A stretch of DNA of 64,000 bases from JAEEJA01 sp036343175 (GTDB lineage: Bacteria > Bacillota > Clostridia > Lachnospirales > Lachnospiraceae): assembly GCA_036343175.1 (NCBI GenBank), contig JAZASR010000005.1, positions 40,349 to 104,348 of the forward strand, given 5' to 3'. A program made the position numbers and the translations under genes. The notes under the pieces were generated by a model. It did not search any database. It was not told the origin of the DNA and worked only from the letters and a program-made list of their open reading frames with translations. Positions 26,257 through 33,775 of this stretch are shown here, piece by piece (the stretch's first letter is position 1; every line of letters begins with the position of its first letter).

Positions 26257-27621
26257 TTATGCATCAGCCATTGCCTCTTTGATGGACTCCTCGAAGATAT
26301 CAAGTCCTGCCTTCATCTGGTCATCTGTCATGCAGAGAGGTGCGAGGAATCTTACAACATTTGATGCTGTACCTGCGTTCTCGATAAGAAGACCCTTGTG
26401 AAGAGCATTCTGGATGATCTTCTGAGTAAGCTCTGAAGCAGGCTCCTTGGATTCCTTATCCTTAACGAACTCGATACCGATCATAGCGCCCATGCCTCTT
26501 ACGTCGCCTACGCACTCATACTTGTCCTTGAACTCTTCATAACGCTTCATTACGACTTCGCCGATATGTCTTGCCTTTGCAGGATAGTCCTCCTTATTCA
26601 TAATGTCGAATACCTGGTTAGCTGCAGCACATGCAAGAGGGTTGCCGCAGTAAGTACCGCCTATGGTTCCCGGGAGTGCTGCATCCATAACCTCTGCACG
26701 GCCTGTGATGGCTGAGATAGGAGCACCGCCGCCAAGTGACTTTGCAGTGGTAACGATATCAGGAGCTGCGCCGTTCTCAGCCCAGTACTCTGATGCATAG
26801 TAGTATCCTGTTCTGCAGTTGCCGCACTGAACCTCATCAGCAATAAGAAGAATGCCATTGTCATCGCAGATCTTTCTGAGAGCCTTGATGTACTCGATCG
26901 GTGCAGGTACGAAACCGCCCTCACCCTGGAATGGCTCTATAAGGATACAAGCAACTTCATTTGCAGGTGTGCCCTGATCGAATACCTTCATGAGCTCATC
27001 GATATAGTACTGAACTGCCTCATCCTTTGTATAACCCTTTGGAGCTCTGTAAAGATATGGATATGGAGCTCTGTAGATACCTGCAGGGAATGGTCCCATG
27101 CCTGCTGAATATGCCTTCTTTGCGGTTAATGCCATAGTAAGATTTGTTCTTCCGTGGAATGCGCCTGTGTAACAGATAACGTTATGTCTCTTTGTATATG
27201 CCTTTGCGATCTTAATAGCATTCTCATCACACTCTGCGCCGGAGTTTGCAAAATATGTCTTTTTTACGTCTCCGCGGCATGGGATCTTAGAATTGAGCTT
27301 TTCAGCAAGATCTACATATCCCTCATGGCCGACTATATTAAATATTTCATGAAAATACTTACCTGCCTGGTCCTGGACTGCCTTTACAACTTCAGGTCTT
27401 GAATAACCGATATTGAGTACGCCGACACCGCCGATCCAGTCAAGGAACTTATTGCCGTCAAGGTCTTCGAACATAGCACCCTCGCCGCGCTTAATAACAA
27501 CCGGATATGTGTATCCGCAAAGTGCCTTTGGCACTGCCTTGTCTCTCCTGTCAAGGATCTTCTTACACTCCGGTCCAGGGAGCTCCTTTGTTACAACTTC
27601 AGGTAAATCTTCTCTTAACAT
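26257..27621 (-). CDS. Class III PLP aminotransferase, probably 4-aminobutyrate (omega-amino acid) aminotransferase
   Basis: 454 residues with the family layout. GNKFLDWIGGVGVLNIGYSRPEV is the N-terminal strand block, GAFHGRT the cofactor-phosphate region, LIADEVQCGNCRTGYYYASEYW contains the PLP Asp, and TTAKSLGGGAPISAITGRAEVMD contains the Schiff-base Lys. It would transaminate GABA or a related omega-amino acid to a semialdehyde. The assignment rests on the neighbours: an amino-acid permease and an iron alcohol dehydrogenase that could reduce the semialdehyde. An ornithine- or acetylornithine-type role is less likely without arginine genes nearby. ATG follows AAGGAGG. A gap of 235 bases with two ATGTGATAAAGCAGGCTT repeats precedes it. 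Confidence 0.8.
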   Translation of the reverse strand: MLREDLPEVVTKELPGPECKKILDRRDKAVPKALCGYTYPVVIKRGEGAMFEDLDGNKFLDWIGGVGVLNIGYSRPEVVKAVQDQAGKYFHEIFNIVGHEGYVDLAEKLNSKIPCRGDVKKTYFANSGAECDENAIKIAKAYTKRHNVICYTGAFHGRTNLTMALTAKKAYSAGMGPFPAGIYRAPYPYLYRAPKGYTKDEAVQYYIDELMKVFDQGTPANEVACILIEPFQGEGGFVPAPIEYIKALRKICDDNGILLIADEVQCGNCRTGYYYASEYWAENGAAPDIVTTAKSLGGGAPISAITGRAEVMDAALPGTIGGTYCGNPLACAAANQVFDIMNKEDYPAKARHIGEVVMKRYEEFKDKYECVGDVRGMGAMIGIEFVKDKESKEPASELTQKIIQNALHKGLLIENAGTASNVVRFLAPLCMTDDQMKAGLDIFEESIKEAMADA

Positions 27622-27778
27622 AATTTTTGTCCTCCTTAATGTGTTTCTTTGTGCCGGGCGATTGAGATTATTCCCGGTACCTAAAAAGATTCCTATTTGA
27701 TATATTTAAATTTTTTTGTACAGGTACAAGACCCATACCAATTATGAAGCGCCTGAAAGATATCAGGCACTATCATTC

Positions 27779-27824
27779 TGATGTGATAAAGCAGGCTTAA
27801 ATTCTTATGTGATAAAGCAGGCTT
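27779..27824. repeat. Direct repeat pair in the permease-aminotransferase gap
   Basis: ATGTGATAAAGCAGGCTT occurs twice, about 27 bases apart, next to a small GCGCCTG/CAGGCAC stem. Possibly an mRNA-processing or regulatory site inside the operon; nothing more can be said. Confidence 0.5.
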
Positions 27825-27856
27825 CAGAAGTCTGATACATAATGATCAGGTGCCTT

Positions 27857-29401
27857 TTAAAGCATCGATCCGACCTCCTGCTTCTTAAGCACTGTGCTGA
27901 TAGCCTCTTCAATAGCCTGATCAAGAACTGTTCCAAGCTCTTCGTTGCTGACCTGAAGAGAAAGAGCATCTTCATCGGATATGATCTCAGCCATGTAACC
28001 GAACTTCTCGGCATATTTCATCTTGCATACTATGAAGAATACGACTCCAAGCAAGCTCCAGAAACCTATGAGTGACCACTCCTGCACACCAAGTGTTGAA
28101 CCTGAGCCGGGGATCATGTACATAAGAAGCATAGCTCCTGAAAGGATAACAGCTATTACACCTACAAGCTTTCCACACTTGACTTTGTAAGGCCTCTTCA
28201 TGTCCGGCTCCTTCTTCCTTAACATAAGGAATGATAAAGCTACCATGCAGTAAGCAAGCACACAGCCGAAGTTACCGGCATTTGAGATCCAGCCAAGCAT
28301 TGACTTGCCTGCAAACGGGGCAAGCATCGAAAGAAAACCGATAAGATATAGTGCTGTGATAGGTGTCTTGAATTTTGGATGAAGCTTTCCGAGGAATGCA
28401 GGTACCATATATGATTCTGCCATTGAATACAAGGCACGGGAGCCGCCTACAAGGAATGAATTCCAGCTCGTAAGGATACCGCACAGACCACCCAGGATGA
28501 TGACATCAGCCATTGTCTTGGAGTTGAATGCCTTTGCAAATGCATCTGCAGACACAAGACCATTGCCCTTCATGGCCTGGGCTAATTCTGAAGGGTTCAG
28601 TTCATAACCAACTGCGAATATGACCATCGCATAGAATATAACAGCACAGATGATGGAAAGGATAAGGATCTTACCTATCTTTGCAAGTCCGGTCTTTATC
28701 TCTTCTGCCGCCTGCGGGATAACATCGAAACCTATAAAGTAGAAAGGCGTCATCATGGCAACTGAAAGCGTTGTCTTAAGTATTGCTCCCCTTGTCTCCC
28801 CTACAAAAGCCTGAGCCTTGAAGTTTTCGATATCACCGGTAGCAAGGGATACCGCAAAAAGCGCTATGCCTGCAAGGCCGATGATCACCGTAAGCACCGA
28901 CTGTAAAACAGCTGCGGTCTTTACACCGCGGATATTGACATATGTCATTAAGGCTGCCGCTATAACTGCCACAGCGACCCATGTCCCGTAGATATCGAAG
29001 CCCTCGATCGTGTACATATATCCCTTAAGAAAGCCCGGCCATATATAGCCCAGTACTGTAGGAAAGGCACAGGCTTCGAAACAGACGACGCTGACATATC
29101 CGAATACTATTGCCCAGGTACATATAAATGACCCGGCAGGACCCATAGCCCTGTAGCTGAATACGTGCTCGCCGCCGCACCTCGGCATCGCCGGTGTAAG
29201 TTCTGCATATGTAAGACCTACGAAGAAGATCATTACACCGCCGATCGCGAAGCCAAGCATGGCTCCGAAGGCGCCGCCTGCCTCTATCCAGCCGCCTGTC
29301 GATACGACCCAGCCCCAGCCGATCATGGCTCCGAAGGCAATTACCATTATGTCCCATCCGGAAAGGACCTTATCAAAGTCTGACTTTTTTTTATTTTCCA
29401 T
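27857..29401 (-). CDS. APC-family amino acid permease
   Basis: 514 residues with about 12 membrane helices. The first helix, MVIAFGAMIGWGWVVSTGGWI, carries the APC 'G-A-x-I-G-W-G' unwound segment, followed by GGVMIFFVGLTYAELTPAMPRCGGEHVFSYRAMG. A 65-residue hydrophilic C-terminus holds EISDEDALSLQ. It probably imports the substrate of the downstream aminotransferase. Its start overlaps the end of the cytidylate-kinase-like gene by 11 bases, so translation is coupled. Substrate inferred from context only. Confidence 0.88.
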   Translation of the reverse strand: MENKKKSDFDKVLSGWDIMVIAFGAMIGWGWVVSTGGWIEAGGAFGAMLGFAIGGVMIFFVGLTYAELTPAMPRCGGEHVFSYRAMGPAGSFICTWAIVFGYVSVVCFEACAFPTVLGYIWPGFLKGYMYTIEGFDIYGTWVAVAVIAAALMTYVNIRGVKTAAVLQSVLTVIIGLAGIALFAVSLATGDIENFKAQAFVGETRGAILKTTLSVAMMTPFYFIGFDVIPQAAEEIKTGLAKIGKILILSIICAVIFYAMVIFAVGYELNPSELAQAMKGNGLVSADAFAKAFNSKTMADVIILGGLCGILTSWNSFLVGGSRALYSMAESYMVPAFLGKLHPKFKTPITALYLIGFLSMLAPFAGKSMLGWISNAGNFGCVLAYCMVALSFLMLRKKEPDMKRPYKVKCGKLVGVIAVILSGAMLLMYMIPGSGSTLGVQEWSLIGFWSLLGVVFFIVCKMKYAEKFGYMAEIISDEDALSLQVSNEELGTVLDQAIEEAISTVLKKQEVGSML

Positions 29402-30011
29402 ATTTCTTCCTCCTGAACAGTTCTATGAATTCTTCAAGATACTTTGCAGTCCCCTCTACACCAAGGACACTGGAGTCGATAAGGATCTGCCTGTGATGGC
29501 GTTCGCCCCAGTCTGTACCGGTTATCTGCAGGTACCTGGCATGCAGGTTCTCATCATTTTCTTTTATGAGCTCTGCTGCCTTTTTATCATCGACCTTGAG
29601 CTCATTCTTAACGTTCTCCATACGTTTATCCATAGGGGCATATATGAAGAAGTTCAGGCAGTCATCGCGTTCCCTCAATATGTAGTCCGAGCATCTTCCT
29701 ATGATGATGCATGATGACTTCTCAGCAAGCTTCTTTACTACTTCCTTCTGCAGATAAACCATACGGTCTGTCAGGTTTGTATACTTGGTAGGAGCTCCTG
29801 AATATCCGCTTTCCGCTCTCAATCCGCTGATATCTATACCCTTATCCGCGAGTGACAGCAGAGCAGGTGATACACCGGTCTGCTCCATGATACGGTCAAT
29901 GACCACACGGTCATAACATGGAATGCCAAGATCTTTTGATATGGCCCTTCCTACGGCTGCCCCGCCACATGCGTATTCACAGCCGATCGATATAACTATA
30001 TGTTCGTCCAT
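29391..30011 (-). CDS. Cytidylate kinase-like (AAK6-type) protein
   Basis: 206 residues. The N-terminal IVISIGCEYACGGAAVGRAISKDLGIPCYDRVVIDRI is a modified Walker A: the canonical GxxGSGKG is replaced by GCEYACGGAAVG, as in the cytidylate-kinase-like family found beside clostridial transporters. CIIIGRCSDYILRERDDCLNFFIYAPMDKRMENV is the later core. It differs from Cmk in lacking the NMP-binding insert. Its true phosphoacceptor is unknown. The 11-base overlap with the permease suggests a joint role, for example regulatory phosphorylation. Confidence 0.75.
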   Translation of the reverse strand: MDEHIVISIGCEYACGGAAVGRAISKDLGIPCYDRVVIDRIMEQTGVSPALLSLADKGIDISGLRAESGYSGAPTKYTNLTDRMVYLQKEVVKKLAEKSSCIIIGRCSDYILRERDDCLNFFIYAPMDKRMENVKNELKVDDKKAAELIKENDENLHARYLQITGTDWGERHHRQILIDSSVLGVEGTAKYLEEFIELFRRKKYGK

Positions 30012-30035
30012 GCATTGATCCTCTTTTCTTTTGAT

Positions 30036-30464
30036 TTATATTGCAAGTTCAAATCCATAACAGCTTTTTTTGAATCCATAATTCTCATAGAAACTGTGAG
30101 CTGCTTTTCTCGGAAGTCCCGAGTCCAATATGATGGCCTTTGAACCAACTGCATTTGAAAGTTCCTTAACGTGATCCATCATTAAGGTCCCTATTCCTCT
30201 GCCCCTCATATCGGCTCTGGTAATGATCCCTGATACGTAGGTCGTGAGGCCTGACATCCAGAAGGTATTGAAATAGTCGCCCTGACAGAAGCCTATGTAC
30301 TCATCTTTGTCTTTAACGAAGAAAGCAAATGTTTTCTGATCATTTAGGACCTCCTTATATACATTCCTGATGGTCTCTTTGTCGTATGTGTTATAGTCCC
30401 AGAGAGCACAGATAAATGAATAGGCTGTATCAAAATCTTCAATTTCAGCATTGACTATTTCCAT
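30036..30464 (-). CDS. GNAT-family N-acetyltransferase
   Basis: 142 residues. The acetyl-CoA site is TRADMRGRGIGTLMMDHVKELSNAVG (R/Q-x-x-G-x-G/A motif A), followed by KAIILDSGLPRKAAHSFYENYGFKKS, a typical C-terminal strand. ATG behind AAGGAGG. It lies 24 bases before the kinase-like gene in the amino-acid operon, so the substrate may be a small amine, but this is inference. Confidence 0.85.
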   Translation of the reverse strand: MEIVNAEIEDFDTAYSFICALWDYNTYDKETIRNVYKEVLNDQKTFAFFVKDKDEYIGFCQGDYFNTFWMSGLTTYVSGIITRADMRGRGIGTLMMDHVKELSNAVGSKAIILDSGLPRKAAHSFYENYGFKKSCYGFELAI

Positions 30465-30574
30465 TCCGGGTACCCTCCTTAATTATCATTGTCTGTCTTT
30501 AATTCACTCAGATCAGGTCGAGATCAAACTTTTAAGTCAGATAACGATTTTTTTCATCTCTTTCAAAGCACAGA

Positions 30575-31705
30575 TCACATGCACTTTTTATAAATATCTG
30601 CAATTGCTGCTTCATCAAATGAGACAGGGATATTGGAAAGATTTCCGGCAGAGACCTTCATACAGTTCCTGGCCATCCATGGAATATCCTTATCTTCAAT
30701 ACCCAGATCCTTAAGTCCCAAAGTAAGGTCTATCTTCGCAAGGAACTCACGAAGCATCTTTCCGCAATCTGTTGCTGTAGTGCCTCCAAGCATCTTTGAT
30801 ATTACCTGGAATTTATCAGGATCACCCTTGCAGCAGGCATCAACTGCTACGGGCTCTATAGCTGCAAGTCCCATACCATGTACTATATCCTTAAGACCGC
30901 TTGCAGGATGCTCCATTCCATGAGCCAGACCGCAGCCTGCATTATTAATGACCATGCCTCCTATAGTGCTTGCCAGAGACATCTTTTCCCAGTTGTCAAG
31001 TGAATCATCTCCGGAATACAGCTTTGGAAGTACATCAATGATAAGCGGCATAGCGTACAGTGCTAAAGCATCAGTAAATGGCTGAGCGCTTAGTGTTGTA
31101 AATGCTTCGATATTATGACAGAGAGCATCGAATCCGACAGATGCAAGAACTTTCTTTGGCATGGTCTTCATGACAAGAGGATCAATGATGGAAGCCTTTG
31201 CAACGATAGCATTGCACCTTAAGGATTTCTTATCACCATTGTCAGGATTGGTAAGAACAGCGAATCCATTTCCTTCCGAACCTGTACCGCATGTTGTAGG
31301 TATCAATACAAGAGGAAGCGCATCATCTGAAAACTTACGCTTATAGATATAATCACTTATATCACCATCATTAACTGCCGCAAATGCGATGCCCTTTGCG
31401 CAGTCCATGATACTGCCGCCGCCGATGGCAACGACTACATCGCATTTCTCGCTCTTTGCAAGAGAAGCGCCTTCTATTGCTGTTGTAGTAAGGGGATTAG
31501 GCTTAACCTTATCAAAAAGTACCGAATCGATCCCCTCTGCCTTAAGCAGGTCCTTAACCTTGTCATAAAGTCCTGACTTCTTGGCACTGCTGCCGCCTGT
31601 TACGATCAGAGCCTTGCTGCCGTACTTCTTTGTAATAGTGCCGGCCTTATCTGTTGCGCCCGCACCGAAGATCAGATTTACAGGAAGATAATACTCAAAT
31701 TTCAT
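30575..31705 (-). CDS. Iron-containing alcohol dehydrogenase, candidate 4-hydroxybutyrate (semialdehyde) dehydrogenase
   Basis: 376 residues from ATG at 31705 (GGAGG eight bases upstream); a longer frame to 31771 has no site. NAD-binding AIGGGSIMDCAKGIAF, the metal-ligand Asp/His in GFDALCHNIEAF and the His residues in LAHGMEHPASGLKDIVHGMGLA identify the group III family. In the same operon as a class III aminotransferase it could reduce succinate or glutarate semialdehyde to the hydroxy acid, as in GABA-fermenting clostridia. Expression appears to pass a leader terminator (31742-31785). Confidence 0.85.
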   Translation of the reverse strand: MKFEYYLPVNLIFGAGATDKAGTITKKYGSKALIVTGGSSAKKSGLYDKVKDLLKAEGIDSVLFDKVKPNPLTTTAIEGASLAKSEKCDVVVAIGGGSIMDCAKGIAFAAVNDGDISDYIYKRKFSDDALPLVLIPTTCGTGSEGNGFAVLTNPDNGDKKSLRCNAIVAKASIIDPLVMKTMPKKVLASVGFDALCHNIEAFTTLSAQPFTDALALYAMPLIIDVLPKLYSGDDSLDNWEKMSLASTIGGMVINNAGCGLAHGMEHPASGLKDIVHGMGLAAIEPVAVDACCKGDPDKFQVISKMLGGTTATDCGKMLREFLAKIDLTLGLKDLGIEDKDIPWMARNCMKVSAGNLSNIPVSFDEAAIADIYKKCM

Positions 31706-31741
31706 CTCACATTCCTCCGTTATGGAACATCTAAGAAACAT

Positions 31742-31785
31742 AAAAAAGGGCACTTCACTTGACAGATCCAAGTAAAGCGCCTTTG
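31742..31785 (-). terminator. Leader terminator (possible attenuator) of the alcohol dehydrogenase operon
   Basis: On the minus strand GGCGCTTTACTTG pairs over all 13 positions (two G-U) with CAAGTGAAGTGCC around a 7-base loop, followed by CTTTTTTA. It ends about 37 bases before the ATG, downstream of a plausible promoter. Confidence 0.8.
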
Positions 31786-31792
31786 CTTCTTA

Positions 31793-31807
31793 AATATACG
31801 GTATATT
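31793..31807. promoter_or_regulatory. Perfect 15-bp palindrome, candidate operator
   Basis: AATATAC-G-GTATATT lies in the leader between the promoter and the terminator hairpin. Two TTGTTCAG direct repeats at 31811 and 31840 flank the next stretch. Confidence 0.5.
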
Positions 31808-31874
31808 ATGTTGTTCAGTTATTTCTGCTGCCTAAGGCTTTGTTCAGAATATGTATAATCAGATCAGTGTATAC

Positions 31875-31904
31875 ATTATAATGGACTTTGCCTTTTCTTG
31901 TCGG
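31875..31904 (-). promoter_or_regulatory. Candidate promoter of the alcohol dehydrogenase operon
   Basis: Perfect TATAAT (31875-31880 on the minus strand) with CCGACA 18 bases upstream. It places transcription start near 31868 and gives a leader of about 160 bases. Confidence 0.5.
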
Positions 31905-31912
31905 GAAAGAAA

Positions 31913-31945
31913 AAAGGGTCGGAAAGATAACTTCCGACCCCTTTG
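31913..31945 (-). terminator. Rho-independent terminator after tcdA
   Basis: GGGTCGGAA/TTCCGACCC stem with a seven-base loop and a T6 tract on the minus strand, about 110 bases after the tcdA stop. Confidence 0.9.
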
Positions 31946-32057
31946 TCTTAACTGAATAGAGCTCTAACACATGTTCAATATATTGTCAAGAACTTTTTTA
32001 ACCTCACTTAATAAGTCATTTTTGATAATGTCTTGGTAAACCACAAGAGAAAATGTC

Positions 32058-32822
32058 TCAGAGATTCTTCATCCCGGTCAGATCCTTTACCACTTCGCTG
32101 GCGATGATTAGCCCCGCGACAGCCGGGACGAAGGATGTTGAACCCGGAATGTCACGGCGGACCGTACATTTACGAACAGTGCCCGGCGGACATACGCAAT
32201 GGACCCTGCAGGAATCATCTTCATCATCAACAGGACGTATAGGCTTTTCCTCGGAATATACGACCTTTAAGCGGGCAACTCCCCGTTTCTTAAGCTCTCT
32301 TCTCATGACCTTTGCAAGAGGACAGACCTTTGTGTCATAGATGTCAGCTACCTTAAGCATGGCAGGATTTACTTTATTGCCGGCGCCCATACATGATATG
32401 ACCGGCACGCCTGAATCCTGTGCCTGCATAATGAGCTGCAATTTCCCGGTCACCGTATCTATAGCATCGATAACATAATCGTAATTTGCGAATTCAAACT
32501 GATCGGCGGTATCCGGCATAAAGAATGTCTTATGCTTATTAACCACGATACGGGGGTCAATATCGTGGATACGGTCCAGAGCGACATCGACCTTATAGTG
32601 CCCGATAGTAGACCTCAGAGCATAGATCTGCCTGTTGAGATTGGTAAGACAGACTTTGTCATCGTCGACTAAGTCAAGAGTCCCGACACCGCTCCGCGCC
32701 AATGCCTCTGCAGCATATCCACCGACACCGCCTATCCCGAAAACTGCCACACGGGAGTTATGAAGTCTTTCCATTCGCTCCTTACCTAAAAGAAGCGTAG
32801 TTCTTGAATACTGATCTAACAT
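32058..32822 (-). CDS. tcdA: tRNA threonylcarbamoyladenosine dehydratase (ThiF/MoeB family)
   Basis: 254 residues. VAVFGIGGVGGYAAEALARSGVGTLDLVDDDKVCLTNLNRQIYA is the ATP-binding E1-like core, with NLNRQ arginine and KVDVALDRIHDIDP. SCMGAGNKVNPAML and KVVYSEEKPIRP are TcdA-specific. It cyclises t6A37 to ct6A at the expense of ATP. MtaB, acting on t6A in another way, lies at 45903. ATG behind a weak AAGGAAG site. Confidence 0.93.
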   Translation of the reverse strand: MLDQYSRTTLLLGKERMERLHNSRVAVFGIGGVGGYAAEALARSGVGTLDLVDDDKVCLTNLNRQIYALRSTIGHYKVDVALDRIHDIDPRIVVNKHKTFFMPDTADQFEFANYDYVIDAIDTVTGKLQLIMQAQDSGVPVISCMGAGNKVNPAMLKVADIYDTKVCPLAKVMRRELKKRGVARLKVVYSEEKPIRPVDDEDDSCRVHCVCPPGTVRKCTVRRDIPGSTSFVPAVAGLIIASEVVKDLTGMKNL

Positions 32823-32974
32823 AAAATTCTTCCTTTTAAATCCATATTACATATATTATAACTATTCATTAAACATCTGCCACTGATCAATTAAAACTGT
32901 TGTTTTGATACAAACTGCGTGATAAACATGATATAATCTTTGAAGTTCAATTAATACAAAAAAGGAGAAAACAC

Positions 32975-33775
32975 ATGAAAACTGCTATTGAAGCCGTTGA
33001 GAAAAATATTGCCTCAGCCCGGGCAAAAGCCCGGATGCCAGTCGGAAAGATGTTCATACTTGCAATATTTGCCGGCATCTATATCGCATTCGGAGCGTTC
33101 GGAAGTCAGGTGGCCGCAGCAGGCAACCCTGTTGCATCAGTTGGAAAATACATGGGAGCATTCGTATTCCCGATAGGCCTCATGATGGTTATCCTCACAG
33201 GTGCGGAGCTTTTCACAGGCAACTGCCTCATGCTCACCGGTGTCATGGACAGGAAGGTCGCATGGGGAAAAATGCTTAAGAACTGGCTGACAGTATATAT
33301 AGGGAACTTCGTCGGCAGCGTGTTTATCGCAGCCATGCTTGTATATGGACATTCGATGTCTGCATTTGACGGAGCATTAGCCCGGTCAGTTGTTTCAACA
33401 GCAGCATCGAAGGTGTCTTTAAGCTTTTCGGATGCTTTCATACGCGGTATCCTCTGCAACATGCTTGTTTGCATAGCTGTCTGGATCTCATATGCAGTTG
33501 AAGAGGCAGCAGGGAAGATCATCGGCATATTTCTCCCGATAGCGCTGTTCGTACTCTCAGGCTATGAACACTGTGTTGCCAATATGTACTTCATTCCGGC
33601 AGGTCTCATGGCTAAGGCAGAGTATGGAATAGACGCGCCTGACCTTACAGTCGGCTCATTCCTTATTAATAACCTGCTTCCTGTCACACTTGGAAACATA
33701 GTTGGCGGCGCGATCATAATCGCCGGCGGATATTTTCTGGCCCATAAAACATTCAGCAGGGCTTCAAAAGACTGA
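32975..33775 (+). CDS. Formate/nitrite transporter (FNT family, FocA-like)
   Basis: 266 residues, six membrane helices. FNT signatures: MVILTGAELFTGNCLMLTGVMDRKV and GYEHCVANMYFIPAGL, the latter with the central His of the pore. It should pass formate or nitrite as a pentameric channel; formate is likely in a fermenter, though no pyruvate formate-lyase gene is near. ATG follows AAAAGGAG. A TATAAT lies at 32932-32937. Its stop is immediately adjacent (no intergenic base) to the stop of the convergent GTPase-NYN gene. Confidence 0.92.
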   Translation: MKTAIEAVEKNIASARAKARMPVGKMFILAIFAGIYIAFGAFGSQVAAAGNPVASVGKYMGAFVFPIGLMMVILTGAELFTGNCLMLTGVMDRKVAWGKMLKNWLTVYIGNFVGSVFIAAMLVYGHSMSAFDGALARSVVSTAASKVSLSFSDAFIRGILCNMLVCIAVWISYAVEEAAGKIIGIFLPIALFVLSGYEHCVANMYFIPAGLMAKAEYGIDAPDLTVGSFLINNLLPVTLGNIVGGAIIIAGGYFLAHKTFSRASKD

